Assembly (NCBI RefSeq): GCF_023856365.1
Contig: NC_064538.1
Coordinates: 529,501 to 593,500 of the forward strand
Direction of reading: 5' to 3'
DNA from: Brienomyrus brachyistius
Lineage: Eukaryota > Chordata > Actinopteri > Osteoglossiformes > Mormyridae
DNA length: 64,000 bases
Made by a program: the position numbers and the translations under genes
Notes under the pieces: model-generated
The model's input: the letters and a program-made list of their open reading frames with translations, nothing else
Databases searched by the model: none
Told to the model about the DNA's origin: nothing
In this document: positions 1 through 10,009 of the stretch, piece by piece
Numbering within the stretch: position 1 is the stretch's first letter
How the letters are laid out: each line of letters starts with the position of its first letter

Positions 1-289
1 ACTGAATATACTATCTGGAAATGTAATACTTTCTGTTACCAGTCATGTTTTATTAATCTCCTCCTATGTAAGTTGCCTAATTAGGTCTTGTTTATAAACA
101 CTTTTGGCTCCATAGTGACAGGCAATGACACATTATATAGCAAACACCTTGTAAATACAGGCGTTATCATGTAATTACATGCAATAAGTAAGAGCTGTTG
201 CCAGTGGTCTCTTTCCTGGTGGATGCTGGGTGAACACGGTACAGTTGAGTGACACTGCCATCCTGAGGAGCAGCCCCTGCCTTGTCCAG

Positions 290-448
290 TGCGAGGGCTG
301 GCCACTGCGACGTGACCCCCTTCATCGCCAGCTTCTGCCTCTGTCCGTCCCGGAAGGAGGACTGGCAGCGTTATGGACTCTTAGGACACAAGACTACAGA
401 CCTTCAAAGAAAGTGCAACACAAAGAATAGCTGCCGGAATTCTGGGTA
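290..448 (+). other. Possible terminal coding exon, unrecognised
   Basis: A pyrimidine-rich acceptor-like stretch ends in TTGTCCAG at 289. It is followed by one base and about 52 open codons to TAA near 446-448. The translation is Cys- and charge-rich (contains HCDVTPFIASFCLCPS). I do not recognise it. Other frames are also open over part of this interval and the upstream gene would lie outside the window, so this may be chance. Confidence 0.15.
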
Positions 449-811
449 AATGGAACAGCGTAGACTAGTCTGCATGGCTGTTTAACTGCCCCACCCCCAC
501 CCGGCCCCCACCCTGCCCCACTCCCCACCTCTTCCCCGCCCTCTCCCACTCCCATTACCAGTTCCTATTATTTCACTTTTAACTCCCCCCCTTTATTTTT
601 TTTTAACCCTCCCTCTGTTTTCTGTCCTCTTGGACTTTATATACTGGACTCCTTATCACTTCCCGCCAGTTGAACAGTCCCCAGATTATTAAAAGCAGTT
701 CCTGCAACACCTGCCTTTATCTCCGCTGCCTTTATCTCCGGCTGCCTGCTTCGTGCATTTTCTCAGCACCTGTGTTTCGTAATTATTGCCTGTGACTTGA
801 TGAGAAGCGGT

Positions 812-853
<42 letters not shown>

Positions 854-2640
854 GGGGGGGTCACATCATCGCTGATAGTCTTAACTCTCAGTCAACTTTT
901 AACGATTTTTAACGAGTGCTATTGAAAAATTGACCGTAACCCTCAATTGTTAAAATCAGGCCAGTGTTCGATATTAAACACCGTCAGTAGAGATTTATAG
1001 GCCACTGAGTGGAATATTTAATGCTCCCTACAGCAGTAGTATATGGTGTAACGTACCCTATATGAGCTTTAAGTTAGAGTCGCCTCATTTACACACCGAA
1101 AGCAAAGAAAGAACTGACGTGGTGTTAGTGGTGAAGGTCTGCAACACAGAACACTCTCTTCCTGTATGTATTTAGAAGCAGGTCTGATGTGAGGTAGACA
1201 CAGTGTGGGCCTTCATGAGAGCTGCAAATACCATGTTTTACCCCGTTAAGGTATTCTTGGAGGATTCTGTAATGCCAATGAGGCACAGCGTGGGAGGGAA
1301 TCGGGGCAGGAAACTCTTATCGCAGCTTGATGGACACTGGGCCAGCCCTAGGCGGGGAAGGGAGAGGCGTTGGTTCTGCAGGAAAGCAGTGGCGGCTCGA
1401 CTCCCAGGCCAGTGATAACTCTATTCTGTGGGCTGGGAAGGTGACATCATGACGGACGACGATGGGCACCATTTTATCTGAGGCTGCCCCCTCTCCCTGT
1501 CCCCCCTTCCTCCGTCTCGCATGGAGGGACACCGGGGTGTACCCAGAGTACCTCCTGCTCCTCGCTTATCTTGCCATGCTGCCCCGACTGCTGGCTCCCA
1601 TGCGCGTTCAATGCTCCAGGTTTCCTGGACACAGTAAGCCATGGGGGTGGGGGTCCCTTTAAAAGCTGCATGCATGTGTGTGCAGCCTGGAGAGTGGAAG
1701 CACCGGGCCCAAAAGCACAAACGGGTCCGATACGAGTGGCCCCACAGGCCTGGAAACGTCTGGAATTTGTGGGGAGAATCTAAAGAGAGCAGTATTCTAC
1801 TGAAACACCTGGGTCAGGACAAAGCCAAAGCCCGTAAGTTTGTTTGGGGGGGGGGGGTGTATGTTTGGAAGCAGAGACTAAAGGGTAAATAACGTTTATG
1901 AGAATAAAGGGTAAATTCATTGTTGTGGCAAGCAGAGGTGATCAGGGGAAGAGCTGTTTGTGCTTTTGGGGCAAATTACCGTTATAAAAAGTCTGAAGGG
2001 ACCGACATCTCAGTGTGTCAGATACCTCAGTGCTGATTCCTTCACTTAACGGCAAATGTCAACAGTATCTAAAAATTAAGCTGATTGTTTCCATAAATAA
2101 TAATGAATAGTCAATTTTTTGTATGAATTGATATGGAAAATGGCTAAATATTCAGACTTTTCTGATGATGAAACTGCTGGAATAGATTTTGAATGCCTTT
2201 AATACCACTCTGTGAAAACTAAGACTCTGCAAATATTTTGGGCAGCCTGGAATAAACCGGGAAATTTGCAGTAAGTCTTGACCCCAAACAGATGGAACAT
2301 TTTTCGGTATGAATTGAAAGGCTGAAAAGGACAAGGTGACGATGACCCTCTTCAGTGAGGCACCTTACTAAGGCTTTAAATTGCAGTGATGGTGGCAGTG
2401 CACAATACAGAGATTAATGAAATATTTCCCATAATGAATTACGAGAGTCCCTAAGGTTAGAGGCTGGTCTATTAAACTGACACCATAAATACACTGGTCA
2501 CATTACTTTTGGTAGCATATTTTTGGTTAAGTTGACACATTAAAATGTGCAAATTGCAATTAAAATGATTTTGAATTAGTTTTGAACGTCTTCAGGAGGA
2601 AAAGTCACAGCATAAACTATTTTTTATTCAATGTCTCTTC
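449..2640. other. Non-coding stretch upstream of the tmem26-like gene
   Basis: Contains a C-rich tract (about 488-600), a (GT)n microsatellite (about 819-851) followed by a G run, and a G run near 1845-1857. The segment around 650-790, with ATTAAA at about 689 and repeated CTGCCTTTATCTCCG, may be an old repeat tail. The short ORFs at 1200-1890 overlap on both strands and show no family motif. No promoter could be identified. Confidence 0.5.
819..851. repeat. (GT)n microsatellite
   Basis: About sixteen GT dinucleotides, then ATGGGGGGGG. Confidence 0.95.
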
Positions 2641-2687
2641 TTGATATGTGAATCATCCTATTATTGTGGGAAATCTGTTGCCTGTAG

Positions 2688-2920
2688 ATGGCGCCTCAGA
2701 GCCTGCCCACATGTGCGTGCGGCCGGCCTCCCTGGACGCTGGACGTCCTGCTGGCAGTGCTGAGCCGCGGTCTGTTTGCAGTGCACGGCGCCGTCACTGT
2801 GTGGCGTGTGGTGGCCGCCACAGGGGAGGCCAAGCACTGGCTGTTGCTCACCGGCGTCGCCCTGCTGGCCGTGGAGATCGGCGTCACCCTCCGGTGCAAC
2901 CGCAGTGCTGAGTGGAAATG
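2688..2920 (+). CDS. tmem26: tmem26-like coding exon 1
   Basis: Start ATG at 2688, 77 full codons plus two bases of a Trp codon. It is GC-rich against AT-rich flanks. Two hydrophobic helices are separated by a short charged loop containing VWRVV, and the exon ends with EWKW across the splice. The bases just before the ATG read TTGCCTGTAG, which could also be a splice acceptor, so an untranslated 5' exon upstream is possible. The ATG is kept as the start because family proteins begin at about this distance before the first helix. Confidence 0.85.
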
Positions 2921-3205
2921 GTGAAACTCCGCTACCCGCCAGCACTGTCTCCTTCCTCTCCTTCCTCCTCTTCCTCCTCCCGCGATGCTTCTCTATAAAT
3001 GTGCTCCACTGCAGTCAAAACAGTGCAAACTGGCACCAGATATTATCAACTTCAAACACCACTTTGGTTAAATGAAAAATCCAGGAGACAAACAACATCG
3101 CCAGAGTGAACATGATTTTGTGGAAAGAGTTCGATCATATTTCCTTTCCCATTAATGGACATGGGTGGTATTTTTGGGCTTCCAGGTTAAACCAACAACG
3201 GAGCA

Positions 3206-3248
<43 letters not shown>

Positions 3249-5801
3249 GGGCGAAACTGTAAAGTAAAACACAGCAAATTATTCCCAAGAATGTGTCAGT
3301 AATCTTTGGTCTCTCAGTGCCACATAAAGATTCATATTTTTGCCCTGAATTTGCGATATTGTGATGTGAGGCTGTAAGCGTGTCATTACAAAGCCAGGGC
3401 TTGTTCAGTATTGGCCCAACAGCATATTGCTCCAGTGACAGTGCACCGGTTTTTTTAAGCCAACCCCCCCACTCTTATCTATAAGCTCTTCTCACCAACC
3501 ACTTTCTCTTCTAAAGCCTGCCCTCCCCCCCCCCCATACTTAAGTCAGCACAGAATTAACATAAAGCTGACTGGGTGACCTCGGGGTATCCTTACATACT
3601 GCGTACATCCTGTAAAACAACAGGAATCATCAGGTGACCCCACAGAAGCTTCATGTTCTTTCAGCTCTAGGCAAAGCTTCACTTAGGAGGCCCTCTTACC
3701 AAGGAAATTGATGATCATCTCAGGTCATTCGGGGGTCCGAGGCAAACTCTGCATCCTGCCTATAGCCAGAGCTGCTCGTGTTTCTGCCTGCACGTAAACA
3801 TTTTTTATTGATGTTTATGTTTTTTTTATATTTTGTGTAATTATTCTTATTCATAAATAATACATGAACATATAATATATATGTTTTTCATGACTTTCTC
3901 TGGGCCCCCCTGTGCTGTTCGGCCCCCAGGCAGCTGCCTAGTCTGCCTTTGCCTGGATCCGGCCCTGTACTCCTGAGAGCTTCCCCGTTTCCATGAACCA
4001 GGAGCACTCTGGGATCACGTTTACTTTGGGCCCCTCTCTTCCGCAAGCCTCTGAGCTCGCCTGCAGTGTATAAAATCCCCTGCTTGGGCGAGGGAGGGGG
4101 GGGGGGACATCCTACATGTGATGGGAACAGTTTTCCCTCCAAATCACCGCAAGTGTCGGGTGTCTGCCCGCCTCCAGGTTTTCCCCGATGGTCTTCCTGT
4201 ACCTCAGCACCGTCGTCCCGTCTATTTGGTTCTTGGAGCTGAACCTGCTGCAAACCAACCTGCCGAGCAACAGCTCCATGGGGAGCGATCTTCAGATCCT
4301 CTCCCATATACCCATCGTGGCGGTATGTACTCCAGGGCGATTGCTTTGCCATCTTTCACGCCTGCCTGAATTTTATTTCCCATTGTTTTTTTTTCAAGGA
4401 ATAGGCTGTAATTGAAGAAACAAGATACATCTAGGGCAATGCTTCCCAATCCAGTCATAGGGGACCCCCAGACAGTCCACATCTTTGCTCCCCCCCCAGA
4501 CAGTCCACATCTTTGCTCCCCCCCAGACAGTCCACATTTTTGCACTCTTTCAGGTCCCGGTAGGGATCTGCGGGGGAGCAAAAACATGGTCTGTCTGGCA
4601 GGGAGCAAAAACGTGAACTGTCTGGGAGGAAGCAAAAATGTGGACTGTCAGGGGGGTCCCTGAAGACTGGGTTGGGAAACCCTACTCTAGAGTTTGTGCT
4701 CTGCCAGATTGTGCTTGTCCACTGCCTTTAATACTGGATGGTTTCAGAATTTGTATAATATGTGCTGTAGCCTACAAAATTCAGACTGCTTCCTGAATCG
4801 CATATTACCCTGATTGGATACTGGTTAATAAGGAATTGGATTTGTGACCGAAATGTTACAGGCTTAAACATGAACCTACATGGAGATTTCAGCTCAGCTA
4901 TCAAAGGAGGCGAAACATTCAGTTGTTTAAGTGGGTAAACTGTACATTATTGCAGATTAAACTGCATTTAGAAGGTAAATATATTAACGTAGCAACTTGT
5001 AAACTAGCCTTGTGAGTGAAATCCTTTATGTTAAGATAATATTTGAATTGCTTTGTTAAACACTATTTAGTCTAAAGAGAGAAGCAAGTGAGCAGAGGTC
5101 ATGAACGCCATTTTGGACTAAATCCTCCATTACGTGGCTAAATTGTGGTAGCAATTAAAGATACAGAAATGATTGCTGCTAGTTCAAGCAAGCAAATCAT
5201 GGGAATAACATAATATTACACGACGCAGAGCCTGACAGAGCTGGACCCAGAGAACTGGGTGGCGGGACTGGAGCAGACCATGCTGATGGTGCTGGTCCTG
5301 GGCCGGTGGCTCATGCCCAAAGGGAACATGTCACGGGACCAGCTGTCGCAGCTCCTCATGGCCTACGTGGGCCTGGGCGCTGACATCCTGGACATCTTCG
5401 ACACCTTCAGGGAGCCGGAGGTCAAAGTGAACCGGGCTGTGGTGCTGGCTGGGCTCGGGCTCTTCACATGGGCGCTCATGCAGTTCCCGCTGGTGCTGAA
5501 CCAAAGCAGCCCCCCTAGCAGCCGCCCGGGCCCCCCCTGCGACTACAGCGAGGCCTGGAGCCTCCTGCTCACCGTCGGCATGCAAGATGGACCCTTCCTT
5601 GTGTACCGGCTCTATCTCATGGCCTGTGAGAACGTGCTCAACCAGCTGATGATCTTCTTCACCTGCAAAAACATCCTTGTTGTCCTCCTAGAAATATATC
5701 GCATATTGGTGGTCCAGTGTGAGAGGAAAGCACCTATGAACTCTGGTCAATGCAGCGAGGAGATATGTAGAGATAATACAGACCAAAGCAGCCAGCCTTA
5801 G
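2688..5801 (+). CDS. tmem26: TMEM26-like multi-pass membrane protein, three coding exons
   Basis: Spliced gene with coding exons 2688-2920, 4178-4322 and 5229-5801 (stop TAG 5799-5801). Exon 1 ends in phase 2 before GTGAAA, and exon 2 starts after CAG, so a Trp codon is split across the junction. Exon 2 ends in phase 0 before GTATGT, and exon 3 starts in phase 0 after GCAG. The joined frame is open for 316 codons. Several hydrophobic stretches are visible: two in exon 1, one at the start of exon 2 (FLYLSTVVPSIWFLEL) and about five in exon 3. Family-like motifs are GRWLMP, RDQLSQLL, ADILDIF, QFPL, QDGPFLVYRL and CKNILVVLLEIYR, in the order I recall for vertebrate TMEM26. An N-glycosylation sequon (NSS) lies in the exon 2 loop. 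Human TMEM26 is somewhat longer, mainly in the loop after the third hydrophobic segment and at the C-terminus. Its molecular function is poorly known. Which fish paralogue this is cannot be told from here. Confidence 0.88.
2921..4177 (+). other. tmem26-like intron 1
   Basis: Begins GTGAAA and ends CCTCCAG. It contains a CAGA/ACAG tetranucleotide microsatellite at about 3206-3250, C runs near 3465-3535, an AT-rich tract at 3800-3885 and a G run near 4096. The segment around 3895-3970 resembles a common interspersed repeat but was not classified. No coding exon was seen. Confidence 0.75.
3206..3250. repeat. (ACAG)n microsatellite
   Basis: About eleven uninterrupted tetranucleotide units inside intron 1 of the tmem26-like gene. 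Confidence 0.95.
4178..4322 (+). CDS. tmem26: tmem26-like coding exon 2
   Basis: 145 nt. It starts with the G that completes a Trp codon and ends with GCG before GTATGT. It encodes a hydrophobic helix with the family-like FLYL...PSIWFLEL pattern, then a short polar loop with an NSS sequon. That loop is much shorter than the one I recall in the human protein. Confidence 0.85.
4323..5228 (+). other. tmem26-like intron 2
   Basis: GTATGT to GCAG. Apart from the MITE-like element at 4435-4685 it is AT-rich, with no recognisable feature. Confidence 0.75.
4435..4685. mobile_element. MITE-like palindromic repeat in intron 2
   Basis: About 250 bp with long inverted arms. The left arm has three ~28-bp units containing CAGACAGTCCACAT and TTTGCTCC; the right arm has three complementary units. 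The outer ends (TTCCCAATCC on the left, GGTTGGGAAA on the right) are inverted copies. TCTAG occurs on both sides (4430-4434 and 4686-4690) and may be a target duplication. There is no coding capacity. A non-autonomous DNA transposon is the simplest reading; the superfamily is unknown. Confidence 0.6.
5229..5801 (+). CDS. tmem26: tmem26-like coding exon 3 (terminal)
   Basis: 190 codons plus stop. The acceptor ACGCAG has a poor pyrimidine tract, but the phase (0) matches exon 2. It carries most of the recognisable family sequence: GRWLMP, RDQLSQLL, QFPL, QDGPFLVYRL and the last hydrophobic helix, followed by a short polar tail ending in SSQP. Everything after the third helix is in one exon. AATAAA occurs at 5810-5815, very close to the stop; it may be part of an AT-rich repeat edge and not the real polyadenylation signal. 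Confidence 0.87.
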   Translation, partial: SLTELDPENWVAGLEQTMLMVLVLGRWLMPKGNMSRDQLSQLLMAYVGLGADILDIFDTFREPEVKVNRAVVLAGLGLFTWALMQFPLVLNQSSPPSSRPGPPCDYSEAWSLLLTVGMQDGPFLVYRLYLMACENVLNQLMIFFTCKNILVVLLEIYRILVVQCERKAPMNSGQCSEEICRDNTDQSSQP

Positions 5802-5819
5802 GGTATATAAATAAAATAT

Positions 5820-6090
5820 TATATAATATTATATAATACACACACACACACACGCACGCATGCACACACACACACAGGTTTGTAAATATATCTATGTGGG
5901 GACTCATTTCTGTGAGCAAAACTCTAATTCCAACATGACATCCTAACCTTAACCCCCACCCAGCCCTAACCTTAACCCCCACCCAGCCCTAACCTTAACC
6001 CCCACCCAGCCCTAACCTTAACCATAAGTAACCGAATAAAACACATTATCTGTATTACTCTTGGCATTTTTAGATTTATGACTGCAGTCA
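5820..6090 (+). repeat. Interspersed repeat (CA tract plus CCCTAACCTTAACC block), copy 1
   Basis: A (CA)n tract (about 5838-5876) is followed by GGTTTGTAAAT, TGTGGGGACTCATTTCTGTG, three tandem ~23-bp units of CCTAACCTTAACCCCCACCCAG, ATAAGTAACCGAAT and CTTGGCATTTTTAGATTTATGACTGCAGTCACAGATTTT (given here only as position anchors 6059-6097). Three related copies occur at 27360-27760, 54355-54620 and 60895-61280, so this is one repeat family. Confidence 0.8.
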
Positions 6091-6099
6091 CAGATTTTA

Positions 6100-7440
6100 A
6101 GTAGGCATTATGTTGGTCACTTATTAATACTTTTGCAGTTAGTACCTTTACTAAATATTTTGAACAGCTGATGAAATTGCTGTGTTAATTACTAAAGGTT
6201 AACGATTGTAATGCCAACGATTGTAATATACCGTTCTGCTTCAAGTACTTCATTTTTTTAGTGAAGGAAAAAGGGTAATATGTAGACAGAAATAATGACA
6301 ATGAACCATCTTTAATTATCAATCTGTATTTTTTACACTTTACCATGGCTACGAAATGCTAATTTAATAACTTTGTGGTTATCATAAATTACAATTCACT
6401 TTTAAATTTGAGCTATAAAATGGTTACAGCACACCTGTAATGACAAATTCGCGTTCTTAGACCTTATTCTTCCCAAGAAACATTATTTTTTTAATGGCTT
6501 AAAGTGCTGACGTATTTGAATCTTTTTTCCGCCACGAGGTGGCAGTGTTAACCTTCCAAGCTTAGTCCTATTACAGTAACAAGAAAAAGCTGCGTTTAAT
6601 GACAGTGAATGGAGAAATGAAACATTTCCCTTCCATAACTTCAGAAACCGAACATTGGTCAGTATATTGACTGTCTACTTCCAGCTACTCACATGCAATC
6701 AGAGTAATGCAGTGACATTAAAATGACAAATGACGGTGTTTATATTAAAATCTATAATATGTAATTAAATGTGCATTCAGAAATATAGATTAAGTGTATT
6801 TAAGGTGTAGTGTTATGGAACAGCCACTGCCTAGTCGATGCGTCGCTGAAAGACGCCCCCACGTAAGGCGTGGGCTTGGTTAGACACACGGCATTACAGG
6901 GAATCATGAGCATTTCGTGGTTCCGGTGCTCGGGGGGGGCGGGGGGCTTCTCGCTGTTTGGCCTATTAAAATATCGCACACTCGACTTTTGTCTCCACAT
7001 TCCCACCGAGGGCTACACTCTTAAGAAGTGACAGTAGATCAGATATTTTCTTTTTCAGCCGCAGAGTTATCAGCGTTTGTTTGTCGAGATTGTTTAGACT
7101 CACTGCGCTCAGTATTTTCCACCGCAGAACCATTTCCTCTAGTTTATGAATCACTTGAGTGACAAGCATAAGCATGAGAATAAAAAGTGCAGACTGTCAA
7201 TGCAGAAGGATGCTTCAGTTTCCTCTGAAAGCCCAACACGCAGGTTACCGTTTCTGGGAGAGGAGAATACAAACAGGTCATCTTAGTGTAAAACCCTTAG
7301 TGCCCAAAGACCCTCCTAAGCTGATTGTTTAAGTCTGAATCCCGTACCTGGAGAATGACGACCATCAGTTATAGGAAGGATACGCTTTATTTCTCTAACA
7401 CCAAAAAAAAGTAACAACAAACCAGAAAAGTGAGTTAAGG
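6100..7440. other. Non-coding stretch, no feature recognised
   Basis: AT-rich with occasional GC-rich patches (a G run near 6930). Only short chance ORFs were seen. Confidence 0.5.
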
Positions 7441-7464
7441 GGTTTCCCTGAATACCGCTGGAGC

Positions 7465-8430
7465 CTTACTATGCGTTTCCACAGCGGAGTTCCGGAACCT
7501 GGTCCCGGTTTATGGGAGCCTGGGCTTTCTGGACCGGGAACTTGTGTAACTCCTGGCAAGGGCGTAACTTTGTGGGGGGGGGGGGGGGTTGAGGTTTCCA
7601 CCCATTATGGGAAAAACATGATTATTGGGAGGATTGTATTAGCTGGTTTTGGTTTATTGGGGGAGGGGGGGGGGGGTTACAACCCCCCCCCCCCACACAC
7701 CCCACGTAATATACGCCCATGGCTCCACTTCTCTGTGTCGCCTTCACACTGCATAACGGAACTGGGACCTTTATGCTAAATAATCATGAGAGACACGAAA
7801 AGCTTGTAGGTTAAACAGAATTTTCTCACGAAACTACACTGCCACACTGTAACAGTGGAGGATAATTATGAGGTTATTCATTAGTTATTGGGCCAGCTGA
7901 TCGATTTTTCATTTTCCACAGAATAAAAAACGATGTAACATTATCCTGCTAATAAGCGCTGGCAAGTTTACATAAAAGTTTTTAGATAAAGTGTATTGGT
8001 TATGCACAAATGCATATGGAGATGCAAGTAAAAATTTATTAATTGATGTATTAAATGTAATTGTGGTATAGAAATTATTCCATTTGCTTACTTTTGCTCC
8101 GCTAAATTTCTTTCTCTGCACTTCCGTGTAGGTTCCATGTTAGCGCCGGTGCTTGTGGTCAACCAATCAGCAACCAATCAGCAACCAATCAGCAACTAAT
8201 CAGCAACCAATCAGCAAGCTATGGCTGTAAGCACCAACCAATCAGCGAGCTATGGCTGTAAGCGCCAACCAATCAGCAAGCTATGGCTGTAAGCGCCTCC
8301 CCTGTAGTCCGAGTCTGGAGTAGGTACTAAAAAAGGGTTTCCGGAATTACCTCTGAAGAACTACAATTGGGCCGAGTTCCTGTGGTGTGAGTCCCTGGTT
8401 CTGGAAAAGGTTCTGGTGGTGTGAAAGCAC
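7465..8430. repeat. Composite repeat with facing ends and G/C homopolymers
   Basis: The left end (about 7465-7560) has GCGTTTCCACAGCGGAGTTC and GGAACCTGGTCCCGG. The right end (about 8330-8430) contains roughly inverted GGTTCTGG, GAGTTCCTG and GTGTGAAAGCACC. Between them are G runs (7576-7589, 7663-7676), a C run (7684-7695), unique-looking AT-rich DNA and the CCAATCAGC array. The ends resemble a common fish non-autonomous DNA element, but the match is loose. Confidence 0.35.
8160..8297 (+). repeat. CCAATCAGC array
   Basis: CCAATCAGC starts at 8163, 8174, 8185 and 8207, with a CTAAT variant at 8196, all 11 bp apart. Then come two ~31-bp units (CCAAT at 8238 and 8269) that include GAGCTATGGCTGTAAGCGCC-like sequence. 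CCAAT is the core of NF-Y binding sites; whether these are used is unknown. Confidence 0.85.
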
Positions 8431-8439
8431 CTACTGCTT

Positions 8440-9735
8440 TAGGAGGATTTCATGCTTAAATCAAATCAGGGCTTTTTAAAATTTCAACCAACTTTAAATT
8501 CACCGTCAGGCCTTCAGAAACGCACCTCTGAACATCTTGAGCTCCACATTAAAAAACCTGCCCTGTAGCTCTCTGCTCTTGCGAATTTCGGTACTTCTGA
8601 AATTCTGTAACTGTGGCGACACTAATAAATGGAAACTGGGACGCTAACACTCTCCTGCACTAGAAGGCAGTGTTTTGCTTTACAGCAAGAGATTTAATTT
8701 AACAAACTCACAGACCACCCACTATAACCTATCAGTTACGTGCATTACCACCCATCCATTTTTAAAACCTCTTTGCCAAGTTAGGGTCGTGTTTATACGC
8801 ATTTACAACCATCAATTTCTAGTGGGTAAAATGTAATGCATGTGCAAGCTGGGAACGACATGTTATATCACATCATCCATTTTATCCGCATTGCTTCGAC
8901 ATACTTATTTCAAAGGTTCCGTAACACAGGCATAATATAAAATATTTGTTCTTTGTGCAAATACATGGGTATGTGGAAACTCTGCGAAAACATTTCTCTA
9001 GTAATTTAATAACTGATTTAAAAGAAAGCATCGATGATTTAATACATCAAATAGATCGGATGAAGAAAGGAAATAAATCGTAAATATAGCCAAATGAAAG
9101 CGTCTTCGCCTAAAGGCTAAAAAAATACCCCCCGCCTCGCATTAGCTGTACGCCTTAAAGAGATCGTGCGCACACGTGGGAGGGTGTCCTACCAGCTGAT
9201 CCAAGCTAGTTAAACCATCAGCTGCCCCAGATAAAAACGCCAGTGCAGGAAGAGAAGCGGCTCCTTGCCTTCCCACCCTGTCTTTCGTCCTCAAAGGCTT
9301 GTAAAATGCCTCATGTAAGCACTTGCCGTGAACAGCGAAGTTCTGAGTGAAAATTCATCGTGCGATACATTGTTTCTTCCTCACACTTTTGTCTTTATTG
9401 CTGTTCACGTAAAACTTAATCAATCAGACCAGATTTTCCTTAGTCTACTACGCAAATACCTGCTGCATGGAGGTTGGGACCAATCAATGCTTAACACCCA
9501 TAAGTGTTCTCAATTCCAGCTCTTGAAGAACCAGGCTGTACTGCTTCTGTACTATGTTGTGTTTGATTCGGAACACTGTTAACACTCATTTTTTCCTGAG
9601 AATATATTCATTTACCCATCGACTTTATTTTCCGCTTGTCCGATTGATGGTTTTAGTAATGAATGCACTGCACATCATTCCTGTCTAACTCTTTGGGTTC
9701 ATTTTACAATTGTGATCGTTTCACTGGGAATAACA
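8440..9735. other. Non-coding stretch, no feature recognised
   Basis: AT-rich; short chance ORFs only. A G+C-richer patch lies at about 9130-9260. Confidence 0.5.
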
Positions 9736-9739
9736 TTGT

Positions 9740-10005
9740 GGAACAATGGGTATCACTGATGCCTCATGCCATTCCTCATAGGGTTGCTGGTTCAAATCTC
9801 ATCTCTGCTTCATGTGTATGAATTCAGCATGTTCTGCAGTCCGGAAACATGCAGTTTAGGTAAATTGGTGCCTCTACATTGCTTATACAACGTGTGAGTA
9901 ATGGACTGGCATCCTGTTCAGGCTGTTCCCTTGCTGTTGTCCTGTGCTTCCTGAGATAAGGACTAGGCTCACTGTCATTCTGCACTAGATAAGCACTTTG
10001 TACAT
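9740..10005 (+). repeat. tRNA-derived SINE, family A, copy 1 (decayed)
   Basis: The head is CACTGATGCCTCATGCC followed by a box B-like GGTTCAAATCTC. Next come the family landmarks GGAAACATGCAGTTTAGGTAAATTGG, GACTGGCATCCTGTTCAGG and CTGAGATAAGGACTAGGCTCAC (9842-9975). The same landmarks recur at 21290-21590 and 56030-56515. Confidence 0.7.
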
Positions 10006-10009
10006 AATA

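Noticed and set aside
1203..1892. Several ORFs upstream of the tmem26-like gene
   Set aside because: They overlap in multiple frames on both strands, have no splice logic and no family resemblance.
5940..6030. Interstitial telomere repeat (CCCTAACC)
   Set aside because: The units are ~23 bp and belong to an interspersed repeat seen four times; they are not runs of CCCTAA. The same holds for 61030-61100.
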